From Acidimicrobiales bacterium (GTDB lineage Bacteria > Actinomycetota > Acidimicrobiia > Acidimicrobiales > Aldehydirespiratoraceae), in contig JAQWMR010000016.1 of assembly GCA_029246685.1 (NCBI GenBank), positions 186,001-250,000 on the forward strand: DNA of 64,000 nt, written 5' to 3'. Made by a program: the position numbers and the translations under genes. Under the pieces are notes generated by a model. It was not told where the DNA came from, made no database searches, and was given only the letters and a program-made list of their open reading frames with translations. This document shows, piece after piece, positions 8,429 through 16,092 of this stretch. Positions within the stretch are counted from its first letter, which is position 1. Every line of letters begins with the position of its first letter.

Positions 8429-9211
8429 ATGGATCCGGATCGCGTCATCTACTCGATGGTCCTCGGCTGGATTCTGCTCTGCGCCGCGCTCATCGCCCTT
8501 GACTGGCTCGGCAACCCGAACCGGGGATCCTTTCGTCCGAAGGGCGATCGCTCGCTGCGAGATCGCCGCATGCGCAAAGCCGATCGGATGCGCAACCGAC
8601 TCGAGAACGATGCTGCTGTGCGAGCAACGTTGCGCGATGCGTACGGCGCCTCGAGCATGCGCCTGTCGTGGAGCGGCGACCGAGAGGAACAAGCGCGACG
8701 GCTCGACGATGCGTTGGTCGTCCGCGACCTCGACGAGCGCACCGGAGTGGTTGAGGTGGGGTCGCGGGAGCTGACACCGATCGACTACACGCGGACCGAG
8801 GGCGACCCGCTCCCGAACATCACCGAAGAGGAATGGCCTACGCCGGACGAGACGGTCGAGACCGAGCAGCCGGAGGACGCCGAAACCGTCGAACTCGAGC
8901 CGCTGATCGACGAGACAGCGAGCGAACCCGAGCCCGAGCGGGCGGTCGGCTGGCGCGTTGGTGGTCATCCGCTGTCGCTCACCGCCCGCGGGGACGAACC
9001 CAACCCGACCACGATCCGGGCGCGGGTGTGGAAGAACGTCGGGGCGTTGGGCGCGTGGGACGAGGACAACCGCGAACGAGTGCGAGCCGGCAAGCCGCCT
9101 CGCCGCCGCAATCCCGTCACCGGCCGCGAAGAACGAGGCATCGTCGACCTCGAGTCCGGGACGGCCACCTGGGGCAACGAACCGGTCGACCCGTTCGGAG
9201 ACGACGGATGA
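8429..9211 (+). CDS. Membrane-anchored protein with acidic linker and basic NPVTG tail, function unknown
   Basis: 260 residues. One membrane helix near the N-terminus (VLGWILLCAALIALDWLG), a basic helical stretch (RDRRMRKADRMRNRLE), a long Glu/Pro-rich acidic linker (about 125-175) and a compact basic C-terminal segment (about 195-260) with AWDEDNRERVRAGKPPRRR followed by NPVTGREE. The spacing N..R...GK.P.R.NP.TG..E recalls the segment just before the catalytic histidines of LHH/ENDO VII-type nuclease domains, but no His pair follows, so nuclease activity is not supported. It starts 2 bases after the nucleoside hydrolase and overlaps the next gene by 4 bases. Confidence 0.7.
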   Translation: MDPDRVIYSMVLGWILLCAALIALDWLGNPNRGSFRPKGDRSLRDRRMRKADRMRNRLENDAAVRATLRDAYGASSMRLSWSGDREEQARRLDDALVVRDLDERTGVVEVGSRELTPIDYTRTEGDPLPNITEEEWPTPDETVETEQPEDAETVELEPLIDETASEPEPERAVGWRVGGHPLSLTARGDEPNPTTIRARVWKNVGALGAWDEDNRERVRAGKPPRRRNPVTGREERGIVDLESGTATWGNEPVDPFGDDG

Positions 9212-9606
9212 CCGACGTGCAACATGTGGAAGTCGGCGCGGCAGCCGAGACGACGATCACCGTCTGCCGCACTGCGGCCAACGGCGACCGCCCGCAGGGG
9301 CTTGTCGTCGAAGCCGACACGGAACTCGAGGTCAACGGCGTCAGCGCCACCCGCGTCGTCCTGTGGTCGCACCGGTCACCGGACGATGTCGAGATTCTCA
9401 CCTCCGCCGCCGGCAGCGTTCGCTTCTGGAACGTGTGGCTCGATGGGGAATTGCTCCAATCGTGGCAGGGAGATGCCCGCATCGAGGTGGACGACGAGGG
9501 CGAGGACCTCGGTCTGTCGTGCTACGACGGCCACGGCGGCGACGTTCCCGACCTGGTCGTGCGACTCTCCTTCGACCGCGCCTGGAAACAGCCGAGCGCC
9601 GAGTAG
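9208..9606 (+). CDS. Conserved-looking cytosolic protein of unknown function
   Basis: 132 residues, start ATG overlapping the previous stop (ATGA), so translationally coupled to the membrane-anchored protein. The sequence alternates beta-strand and acidic loops (TTITVCRTAANG, RVVLWSHRSPDDVEI, RIEVDDEGEDLGLS) with aromatic strands (VRFWNVWLDGELLQSW), suggesting a small beta sandwich. No recognised family. The coupling suggests the two products interact. A small acidic partner would also fit an immunity-like role, which is speculation. Confidence 0.65.
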   Translation: MTDVQHVEVGAAAETTITVCRTAANGDRPQGLVVEADTELEVNGVSATRVVLWSHRSPDDVEILTSAAGSVRFWNVWLDGELLQSWQGDARIEVDDEGEDLGLSCYDGHGGDVPDLVVRLSFDRAWKQPSAE

Positions 9607-9645
9607 GCCGGTCTCGGGACGACTCGCCAGCCCGCTAGCCACCGC

Positions 9646-10137
9646 TCAGTCGGCGCTGTGGACCTCGGCGATCCATTCGTCGCCGGTGGAGATGAGCGGC
9701 GACAGTTCCGCCATTGCTCGCAACAGCCATTGCACGGTGGACATCGGGTCAGCCGCGGGCGGCAACTCGGCCACGATGCCGTGCTTCGCGTGGTCCTGTT
9801 TCTTCAGCCAGTCACCCGGCAGCCGGTGCCCGACCTCTTCGAGCCGGTCGAGCGCGTTCGGTCCGGTGCCATGTTCGACGCCGACTTGCGCGGCCCGCGG
9901 ACGAGCGCCGTCGAGGCCAGGGGTCCACGTGGCCATCGGCACCGCGGGGCCTCGCCCCGAGAACCACTTGCCGAGCCCTGACTTGTGCGGCACCGCAGAG
10001 AATTCTTCGGCGGACAGCGCCGGTCCGAAGTTGATCCAGCCGTTGCCGTCGTTCGCGTCGGCGAGTCGCTCGAGGTGTTCGACGAGAGGCGCTGGGTCTG
10101 CCCGGGTGAACTCGACGACGTCGACGGTCATGGCCAT
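9646..10137 (-). CDS. Hypothetical protein, small actinobacterial family
   Basis: 163 residues starting MAMTVDVVEF. Contains two weak globular halves: HLERLADANDGNGWINFGPAL near the N-terminus and GHRLPGDWLKKQDHAKHGI near the C-terminus. No catalytic motif or membrane segment. ATG 10137 was chosen because a TACCGT box lies 5 bases upstream; the open frame extends further but crosses the divergent cupin gene. Function not recognised. Confidence 0.65.
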   Translation of the reverse strand: MAMTVDVVEFTRADPAPLVEHLERLADANDGNGWINFGPALSAEEFSAVPHKSGLGKWFSGRGPAVPMATWTPGLDGARPRAAQVGVEHGTGPNALDRLEEVGHRLPGDWLKKQDHAKHGIVAELPPAADPMSTVQWLLRAMAELSPLISTGDEWIAEVHSAD

Positions 10138-10142
10138 GCCCG

Positions 10143-10148
10143 ACGGTA
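10143..10148 (-). promoter_or_regulatory. TACCGT box, leaderless promoter of the minus-strand hypothetical gene
   Basis: On the minus strand TACCGT ends 5 bases before ATG 10137. It sits inside the 28-base gap between two divergent start codons, and on the plus strand a CAGCCT box (10154-10159) lies 6 bases before the cupin ATG. Confidence 0.4.
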
Positions 10149-10165
10149 CCTGCCAGCCTGGCGCC

Positions 10166-10618
10166 ATGAGTGACGGCCTCACCGCTTCGGAGATCATCGA
10201 GCTGCTCCGGCTCGAACCCCATCCCAAGGGCGGAAGGTTCGCCGAGACGTGGCGAGCGCCAGCCATCGGCGACGAACGAGCAGCAGGCACCGCGATCTAC
10301 TTCCTTCTCCAGGCGGGCGAGTCCAGCCACTGGCATCGCGTCGACGCGGCGGAGGTGTGGCATCACTACGCCGGCGCACCGCTTCGGCTCCGCGTCGCTC
10401 ACGACGGCGTCGTAGCCGAGCATGTCTTGGGCGCCGATCTGGGCGCTGGCGAGCGCCCGCAGCGTGTCGTCGGGGCGGACCAGCGGCAAGTCGCCGAGTC
10501 GCTCGGCGAGTGGGCTCTCGTCGGGTGCACCGTCTCGCCCGGGTTCGACTTCGCCGGCTTCGAGCTCGCGCCCACCGGTTGGGGTCCGCCCGGTACGGTG
10601 GAGCCGCAGGGCGACTGA
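10166..10618 (+). CDS. Cupin-fold DUF985 (Cupin_5) protein
   Basis: 150 residues. Opening with EIIELLRLEPHPKGGRFAET, then AIYFLLQAGESSHWHRVDAAEVWHHY, the hallmark of the DUF985/Cupin_5 family, in which His residues line a beta-barrel pocket. The C-terminal GCTVSPGFDFAGFELAP also matches. Biochemical role is unsettled in this family (sugar-epimerase-like fold). Divergent from the preceding gene, with only 28 bases between start codons. Confidence 0.88.
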   Translation: MSDGLTASEIIELLRLEPHPKGGRFAETWRAPAIGDERAAGTAIYFLLQAGESSHWHRVDAAEVWHHYAGAPLRLRVAHDGVVAEHVLGADLGAGERPQRVVGADQRQVAESLGEWALVGCTVSPGFDFAGFELAPTGWGPPGTVEPQGD

Positions 10619-10635
10619 GCCAACAGCGGGAACGA

Positions 10636-12144
10636 ATGCGTCGACACAGCCGAACACTTCTCACCGCGATCGCCGTGTGCGGCCTTGCCGCGGTCCTCGT
10701 GGCGACGCCGGCCCAGGCCCAGATCGATCCGGCTGAGCTGAGCGAGCTCGAGCGCCGCCGCGACGACCTCACGATCGAGATCGGCAATGTCGACACCCTG
10801 ATCGAGAATTTGGCGCGAGAGATCGAGTCACTCGAGGAGGAAGTGGCGACCAACGAAGTCCTCGTCGAGCTCGTCGCCGACGAGATCGAGTGGACGGCCT
10901 TCGCACGGCAGGAGCCTGCATCCACCCGTATCGAGATCGCGATCATCGGGTTCACCCAAGGCGACCCGCGGCAAAACGAGCTACTCAACGAGATCCGCAC
11001 GCTCGAGGGCGACGACGAACCAGCCCGCCGTCGTGCGCTGTACGAGTCCGTCATCGACGACACCGACAACCGACTCGAGTCGATCGACGGTCGGCTGGGC
11101 GACTTGCAGGGCGAACTTCGCGACGCCCGAGCGGTGCGCGACGAGAGCGGGGAGACACTCGCCGCAACCGAAGACGCGCACCGTGCTTCGGGCATCGCCC
11201 GCAGCGACCTCGCCGCGCAGCTGACGGAAACATTGGACCGGATCGATCAGCTCGAGCGACTCGAGGAGCGAGCGCTCCTCACCGGCACGTCCACCTTCGA
11301 TGATCCCACTCGCCCTGCGCTTGCAGTGAAGATCGACAACGTCTCCGGGGCTCGCCCCCAGGCCGGCATCAACCAGGCCGACATCGTGTTCGTCGAGGAA
11401 GTCGAAGGCGGCCTCACCCGCCTGGCCGCCGTCTTCCACTCCGAGGGCGCCGAGGTGGTCGGTCCGATCCGATCGATGCGCACCGGCGACTTCGACCTGC
11501 TCGCGCAGTTCAATGGGCCCCTCTTCTCGAACTCCGGTGGCAACCGAGGCTCCCGAGCTGCTCTCGCGAACTCGACCCTGGTCGACGTCGGGGTCAACGT
11601 CTTCAACGAGCTGTACTACCGCGAGCCCGGGCGGCGCGCTCCCCACAACCTCATGTCCAACACGTTCAACCTGTGGTCGGTCGGCCGCGAGCTCGAGGGA
11701 GCTGGCATGCCGCTGCCCGTCTTCGAGTTCCGTCACCCGGGCGACCCTCTGCCCGGTGATTCGTTCGCTACCTCCTCGATGCGCATCGACTACGGCTCAA
11801 CGATCGTCGACTACGTGTGGAACGGATCGTCGTGGGACCGCAGCCAGGACGGGGCTCCGACCGTCGATGCCGATGGCGTCCGCGTCAGTCCGACGACCGT
11901 GGTTGTGCAGTTCGTCGACTACGTGCCGTCGCGCGCTGACGGTGCGTCGCCTGAAGCCGTCAGCACCGGCGAGGGCCGCGCCTGGATCCTGACGGCGGGC
12001 GTCAACGTCGGCGCGGACTGGAGCCGGCCCGAGCTGAGCGATCAGACCGAGTACCGGGTCCCTGGCCTCGGCGCCGAGATTCCGATCCTTCCCGGAAAGA
12101 TCTGGATCGAACTGCCCCGTCCGGGCAACGCCACGCGCAACTGA
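10636..12144 (+). CDS. Exported DUF3048-domain protein with coiled-coil head
   Basis: 502 residues. Signal peptide (RRHSRTLLTAIAVCGLAAVL, cleavage near AQA), an N-terminal coiled coil (about 35-210, repeated LEEE/IDQLERLEER heptads), then a DUF3048 domain (about 220-500) with RPALAVKIDNVSGARPQAG, ADIVFVEEVEGGLTRLAAVF, GPIRSMRTGD and SNSGGNRGSRAAL. DUF3048 includes the Bacillus lipoprotein YerB; the function is unknown but it is extracellular or envelope-bound. The coiled-coil head is an addition not found in YerB. The start follows the cupin stop by 17 bases. Confidence 0.88.
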   Translation: MRRHSRTLLTAIAVCGLAAVLVATPAQAQIDPAELSELERRRDDLTIEIGNVDTLIENLAREIESLEEEVATNEVLVELVADEIEWTAFARQEPASTRIEIAIIGFTQGDPRQNELLNEIRTLEGDDEPARRRALYESVIDDTDNRLESIDGRLGDLQGELRDARAVRDESGETLAATEDAHRASGIARSDLAAQLTETLDRIDQLERLEERALLTGTSTFDDPTRPALAVKIDNVSGARPQAGINQADIVFVEEVEGGLTRLAAVFHSEGAEVVGPIRSMRTGDFDLLAQFNGPLFSNSGGNRGSRAALANSTLVDVGVNVFNELYYREPGRRAPHNLMSNTFNLWSVGRELEGAGMPLPVFEFRHPGDPLPGDSFATSSMRIDYGSTIVDYVWNGSSWDRSQDGAPTVDADGVRVSPTTVVVQFVDYVPSRADGASPEAVSTGEGRAWILTAGVNVGADWSRPELSDQTEYRVPGLGAEIPILPGKIWIELPRPGNATRN

Positions 12145-12153
12145 GTCCGGCGC

Positions 12154-12159
12154 TAGGTT
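12154..12159 (+). promoter_or_regulatory. TAGGTT box before the RNB-like remnant
   Basis: TAGGTT plus 7 bases to GTG 12167. The promoter arrangement is intact although the coding sequence behind it is truncated. Confidence 0.4.
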
Positions 12160-12166
12160 CGCCGCC

Positions 12167-12451
12167 GTGCCTCGTCATCAGGTCCGTTGTCCCCCAGACG
12201 CCGCGATGGTCGCCGGCTTCGAGCGAATTCGCGAGCAGCTCGATGTGCCCGCGCACTTTCCGCCCGACGTCGAGTCCGAAGTCGACGACGTCGTGGCCAG
12301 CGGACCCCGCACGCCGAGCGGCTCCCCATTCAGGTGGGGATGTCCCGATCACCCGACGCTAGGGTCTCAGAAAAAGTCGCGCCGAATACTGCGACGGGTT
12401 CAGGGGCGGCCGCAGGCAACCGGTCGTGGGCACATTCGCCTGCCGCGGTGA
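12167..12451 (+). pseudogene. Truncated 5' end of an RNB-family exoribonuclease gene
   Basis: The first ~50 codons (MPRHQVRCPPDAAMVAGFERI, then DVPAHFPPDVESEVDD) resemble the N-terminus of actinobacterial RNB-domain ribonucleases as I remember them. After roughly residue 50 the similarity stops and the frame continues as low-complexity basic residues into the 3' end of the opposite-strand map gene. The catalytic RNB domain is absent. Interpreted as the head of a gene whose body was deleted. Identification rests on pattern memory and should be checked by search. Confidence 0.45.
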
Positions 12452-13343
12452 CGGTCAGGCGCTCAGCGCCGGCCTCCGTCATGAGCAGGGTGTGCTCGAA
12501 CTGGGCGGTCCGAGTGCCGTCGATGGTCACAGCGGTCCAACCGTCGTCCCACATCGCAGCCTCGGGACCGCCGAGGGTGAGCATGGGCTCGATGGTGAAC
12601 GATGTGCCGATCTCTATGGGGGTGGTGAGGCGGCGGTCGTAGTAGTGCGGGATCTGGAGGTTGGTGTGGAACTCGGTGCCGACACCGTGTCCGATGAACT
12701 CGCGAACGACTCCGAGACGGTGCTTTGCGGCATGGGGATCGATCGCCTGACCGATGTCTCGAACCGGCCCGCCCGGACGAACCGCGGCAATCGCCAACAT
12801 CAGCGACTCGAGGGTGACTTCGACAAGACGGCGGGAGTCCGGGGCAACATCGCCGACAAGGAAGGTTGCCGACGTGTCGCCGTGGACGCCCTCGCGAAAC
12901 AGCGTGACGTCGATGTTGATGATGTCGCCATCTGCCAGCGGTCTTGAGTCGGGGATGCCGTGGCAGATCACCTCGTTGACGGAGGTACACACCGACTTCG
13001 GATAGCCCCGATAGTTCAACGGGCTGGGATAACCGCCCATCTCCACGCTCAAGTCGTGGACGACGCTGTCGATCTCGTCCGTGGTGATTCCAGGCTCTAC
13101 GAGCTCTCCGGCACGAAGCAGGATCTCTGCAGCTGCGGCACCGGTCCGGCGCATGGCCGCGATCTCGTCGGGCGTGCGCACCAGCGAGCTGACGGATGGT
13201 CCAGGGTCGCCAGACACCCCGTAGGGCGGTCGCTCGATCTCGGCAGGCACCCGCCGCGTGGGGCTGACCAGGCCGGGGGCGATCGGCGGCAAGGACGCGG
13301 CCGGCTTGGCAACCGGTCCGTTTCGACGCTTGCGCTTGGCCAT
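12330..13343 (-). CDS. map: Methionine aminopeptidase, type I, with N-terminal extension
   Basis: 337 residues. All five metal ligands are visible: Asp in NIDVT, Asp in HGDTSA, His in FIGHGVG, Glu in TIEPML and Glu in QFEHTLL. Removes N-terminal Met from nascent proteins. The ~50-residue Pro-rich extension (RPPYGVSGDPGP) resembles the SH3-binding-like extension of actinobacterial MapB. After the usual C-terminal end (ERLTV) another ~40 residues follow, overlapping the RNB remnant on the other strand; this tail may be a product of the same deletion. The SD-like GAGAGGG lies 8 bases before ATG. Confidence 0.93.
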   Translation of the reverse strand: MAKRKRRNGPVAKPAASLPPIAPGLVSPTRRVPAEIERPPYGVSGDPGPSVSSLVRTPDEIAAMRRTGAAAAEILLRAGELVEPGITTDEIDSVVHDLSVEMGGYPSPLNYRGYPKSVCTSVNEVICHGIPDSRPLADGDIINIDVTLFREGVHGDTSATFLVGDVAPDSRRLVEVTLESLMLAIAAVRPGGPVRDIGQAIDPHAAKHRLGVVREFIGHGVGTEFHTNLQIPHYYDRRLTTPIEIGTSFTIEPMLTLGGPEAAMWDDGWTAVTIDGTRTAQFEHTLLMTEAGAERLTVTAAGECAHDRLPAAAPEPVAVFGATFSETLASGDRDIPT

Positions 13344-13359
13344 CAGGCCGCCCTCTCGT

Positions 13360-13815
13360 TCATCGAAGGAACCGGCTCACCGACTCCACGACACAGGCCG
13401 GCTTGGCCTGTCCGTCGATCTCCACCGTGATGGTCACGACCACCTGAACACCGCCGGTGATTTCTTCCGCTTCGGTGACCACTGCGCCCGCACGGATGCG
13501 ACTCCCCACGATGACGGGCATCGGGAAGCGAACCTTGTTGGCGCCGTAGTTCACGCCCATCGATGCTCCGTCGACCCGCATGATCTCCGGCAGGAACTGA
13601 TTCGTGATCGCGAGAGTGAGGTAACCATGGGCGATCGTCGCCCCGAACGGGCCGTCGGCCGCGGCTTCGGGATCGACGTGGATCCACTGAAAGTCACCTG
13701 TCGCCTCGGCAAACTGATCGATCCGTTCCTGCTCGATCGACACCCATTCGCTGTGACCGAGATCGCGGCCCACCGCATCGAGGAGCTCGTCGGGCGACGC
13801 GAAGACCGTTGTCAT
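13360..13815 (-). CDS. MaoC-like (R)-enoyl-CoA hydratase
   Basis: 151 residues. Hot-dog fold with the hydratase-2 motif: Asp in TGDFQWIHVDPEAA and the GATIAHGYLTL helix carrying the catalytic His. Single-domain members hydrate enoyl-CoA to (R)-3-hydroxyacyl-CoA. The ATG at 13815 follows a TAGCGT box by 7 bases, and its ATGA overlaps the stop codon of the EAL remnant frame on the same strand, so it was once the second gene of a coupled pair. map follows 16 bases later. Confidence 0.88.
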   Translation of the reverse strand: MTTVFASPDELLDAVGRDLGHSEWVSIEQERIDQFAEATGDFQWIHVDPEAAADGPFGATIAHGYLTLAITNQFLPEIMRVDGASMGVNYGANKVRFPMPVIVGSRIRAGAVVTEAEEITGGVQVVVTITVEIDGQAKPACVVESVSRFLR

Positions 13816-14015
13816 GCCCGAAACGCTATCCGCCGTAGGCGGTCGCCGACGACGACACCTCCAGGAACCCGGCGAGACGTTGCCGCGCCGTCCTCGGGTC
13901 GACCGAACAGGTAGCCCTGCGCGTGGAGCACGACATCGGCGGACCGATCCCGCAACTCCATGACGTGGCTGACTTGTTCGTCCGTCTCGACGCCCTCTAC
14001 AACGACCGCACTCGC
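13812..14015 (-). pseudogene. C-terminal remnant of an EAL-domain (c-di-GMP phosphodiesterase) gene
   Basis: Reading the minus strand, an open frame of 67 codons carries ASAVVVEGVETDEQV and HAQGYLFGRPED, the last ~45 residues of an EAL domain (VEGVET..Q and QGYLFGRP signatures). An in-frame TGA just upstream (14016-14018) and loss of similarity there show that the rest of the gene is missing. The frame ends at TGA 13812-13814, overlapping the MaoC ATG. Not expected to be functional. Confidence 0.75.
13823..13828 (-). promoter_or_regulatory. TAGCGT box before MaoC gene
   Basis: TAGCGT plus 7 bases to ATG 13815 on the minus strand; no SD. It lies within the 3' end of the EAL remnant frame. Confidence 0.45.
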
Positions 14016-14577
14016 TCAGGTCGCTGTTTGGCCTCGAGGCGGCCACGACATCTACGCGAGCGTCAACATCTCTCCGGTTCAGCTCCAGCGCGACGGCATC
14101 GTCGCCGAGGTGCTCGAAACGGTCGATGGATCAGGCATCGACAGGCGCGCCGTGGTACTCGGACTCACGGAATTAGCCTTGATCAACGACTTCGAACTCG
14201 TGGTCGGCCGCATCGAAGCCCTCCGCGCCGCAGGCATCCGAGTCGCAATCGACGACTTCGGCACCGGCTACGCCACGCTCAAGTACGCCGAGAAGTTCTC
14301 TGCTGACATCCTGAAGATTGATCAGTCGTTCGTCTCCCGGCTCGAAACGCAGGACGACTCCACCATCGTGTCGACGGTCCTGTCCATCGCCGCATCCATG
14401 GGCGCTGGAACGGTCGCGGAAGGCATCGAGGTCCCCGATCAGCACCGACGTCTCATGAGCCTCGGCTGTCGACTCGGCCAGGGCTACTACTTCGCGCGGC
14501 CGGCGTCGGCCGAGACGATCGGCGCCTTGCTCGATCGCGAGCTCGAAGGCGAAGCACTCGCCGGCCACGCTCACTGA
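14008..14577 (+). pseudogene. 5'-truncated EAL-domain gene
   Basis: Similarity to EAL domains starts abruptly at ALAQVAVW and continues through ASVNISPVQLQ, IDDFGTGYATLKYAEKFSAD, ILKIDQSFVSRL, GTVAEGIEVPDQ and GQGYYFARP to a normal stop. The upstream third of the domain, with the EAL motif itself, and any GGDEF part are gone. The LTELAL segment has lost the usual metal Glu of the E-x-T-E motif. It abuts, in opposite orientation, another EAL remnant whose coding overlaps this one by 8 bases, so the junction is a rearrangement scar. Start codon not identifiable (ATG 13960 lies in unrelated sequence). Confidence 0.75.
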
Positions 14578-14623
14578 GCGACCGAACACTCCTCCTCCGG
14601 CCGTCGTCTGGCAGGCTGCTGCC

Positions 14624-15394
14624 ATGCCAGGGATAAGGACCGAACGTGACGGCGCCATTGGCACCTTGATCATCGACAATCCAACGCGTCGCAACGCGAT
14701 GACTGCCGACATGTACACGGCCGTGCCGGCCGCGGCGGCGGAGCTAGTCGCCGACCCGGACATTCGCGTGATCATCCTGCGAGGGGCCGGGGACGAGGCG
14801 TTCGGCGCGGGTTCGGACATCTCTGAATTCCCGACTCGTCGCCTCGGCGATCAGGCGGAGGCGTACGACAACGCCGAGCACGGCGCATGGGAGGCGCTCG
14901 CCGCGATCCCTCTCCCGGTGCTTGCAGCGATTCATGGACCGTGCATGGGTGGCGGCATCGCGATGGCCTTGCACTGCGACGTCCGGATCGCGGCTGAGGG
15001 CGCGACATTTTCCGTTCCGCCGGCGCGACTCGGCCTGGCGTACCCGCAGGATGCGCTCGGGCGGCTGATTGAGCTCGTCGGTCCGGCTCAGGCGAAGCTT
15101 CTTCTCTACAGCGCCCGCGTGTTCGGCACCGACGAGGCCCTTTCCATGGGGCTCGTCCAGGCGGTCACGCCCATGGCCGAACTCGATGCCTACGTCGAGA
15201 AGCTCGCGATGCAGATCAGCCGCCTCGCTCCAATTACGCATCGCGCGACAAAACTGAGCGTCGATGCCTTCGCCGACGAAGGCCTGGCCGCCTCGGCCGC
15301 CAGCGCTCGACGCGACTGCTATGCGAGCGCGGACTTCCGCGAAGGTGTGCAGGCCTTCCTCGACAAGCGCCACGCGACCTTCGAGGGTCACTGA
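14624..15394 (+). CDS. Crotonase-fold enoyl-CoA hydratase/isomerase family protein
   Basis: 256 residues with the crotonase oxyanion-hole regions (RRNAMTADMY; FGAGSDISEF; HGPCMGGGIAMALHCDVRIA). The position that carries the first hydratase Glu (usually GGGxEL) reads GGGIAM and the second (usually QPE) reads VPPARLG, so both classical catalytic glutamates are absent. It probably catalyses another CoA-thioester reaction (isomerase, decarboxylase or hydrolase-like) rather than simple hydration. CAGGCT lies 6 bases before ATG. Followed 19 bases later by an alpha/beta hydrolase. Confidence 0.85.
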   Translation: MPGIRTERDGAIGTLIIDNPTRRNAMTADMYTAVPAAAAELVADPDIRVIILRGAGDEAFGAGSDISEFPTRRLGDQAEAYDNAEHGAWEALAAIPLPVLAAIHGPCMGGGIAMALHCDVRIAAEGATFSVPPARLGLAYPQDALGRLIELVGPAQAKLLLYSARVFGTDEALSMGLVQAVTPMAELDAYVEKLAMQISRLAPITHRATKLSVDAFADEGLAASAASARRDCYASADFREGVQAFLDKRHATFEGH

Positions 15395-15413
15395 CCGGAG
15401 ATACTCATCACCC

Positions 15414-16082
15414 ATGACAACCGACCTGAATGTCCAGACCACCGGAGGCGGCCCCACCGTCTTGTTCATCCACGGCCTCGACTCCGATGCTGCTGTGTGG
15501 ACGCCGGTGATCGAGTTGCTCGACGATCACACCTGCGTCGCGATCGACCTTCCCGGACACGGGGAATCACCGGTCAGCGATGATCCGGCTCGCTATGAAC
15601 GCGAGTCGCTGCTGGCCGACATCGACGACGTGCTCGCCGATCTTGATGACCCGGTGGTCCTCGTCGGCCACTCGCTCGGCGGCTACCTCGGCATGGCCCA
15701 CGCTCTGACCCGGCCAGATGCCGTCGCGGCGATGGTGCTCGTCTCAACGGGTCCGGGATTCCGGGACCCCGATGCGCGGGAGAGCTGGAACCAACGGGTT
15801 CGGGAGAACGCGCAGGACTACGGCGTTCCTGAAGTCGCCGCGGCGGTCGCTTTCCACGTCGACGCGATGGTCATCGATCGGATGACCGAGCTGACGCTGC
15901 CCCTCGCGCTCGTCATCGGTGATGAAGACAGGGCGTATCTGGGGGCCAACGACTACATGGAGAAAAAGCTTCCGCATGCCGAGCGCACAACGGTCGATGG
16001 CGCTCGCCACTACGTGATGCGCTCCCATCCCGAGGCTGTCGCAGCATCGGTGCGCTCGATGACAGCTGCCGCGGCCGGGTGA
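15414..16082 (+). CDS. Alpha/beta hydrolase
   Basis: 222 residues. Oxyanion strand VLFIHGLDSDAAVW, nucleophile elbow GHSLGGYL (Ser near 86), acid in VIGDEDRAY and catalytic His in VDGARHYVM near the C-terminus, a complete triad. Compact with a small cap, like esterases or enol-lactone hydrolases. Likely co-transcribed with the crotonase upstream; the helicase gene starts 10 bases after its stop. Substrate unknown. Confidence 0.87.
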   Translation: MTTDLNVQTTGGGPTVLFIHGLDSDAAVWTPVIELLDDHTCVAIDLPGHGESPVSDDPARYERESLLADIDDVLADLDDPVVLVGHSLGGYLGMAHALTRPDAVAAMVLVSTGPGFRDPDARESWNQRVRENAQDYGVPEVAAAVAFHVDAMVIDRMTELTLPLALVIGDEDRAYLGANDYMEKKLPHAERTTVDGARHYVMRSHPEAVAASVRSMTAAAAG

Positions 16083-16092
16083 CGCAGCGCCG

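Noticed and set aside
10194..11195. Long minus-strand open frame opposite the cupin and DUF3048 genes
   Set aside because: Serine/arginine-rich composition and overlap with two well-supported plus-strand genes.
14079..14264. Serine-rich open frames on the minus strand opposite the EAL remnant and many similar Arg/Ser/Pro-rich frames
   Set aside because: Low-complexity shadows typical of high GC DNA, with no family similarity or start signals.
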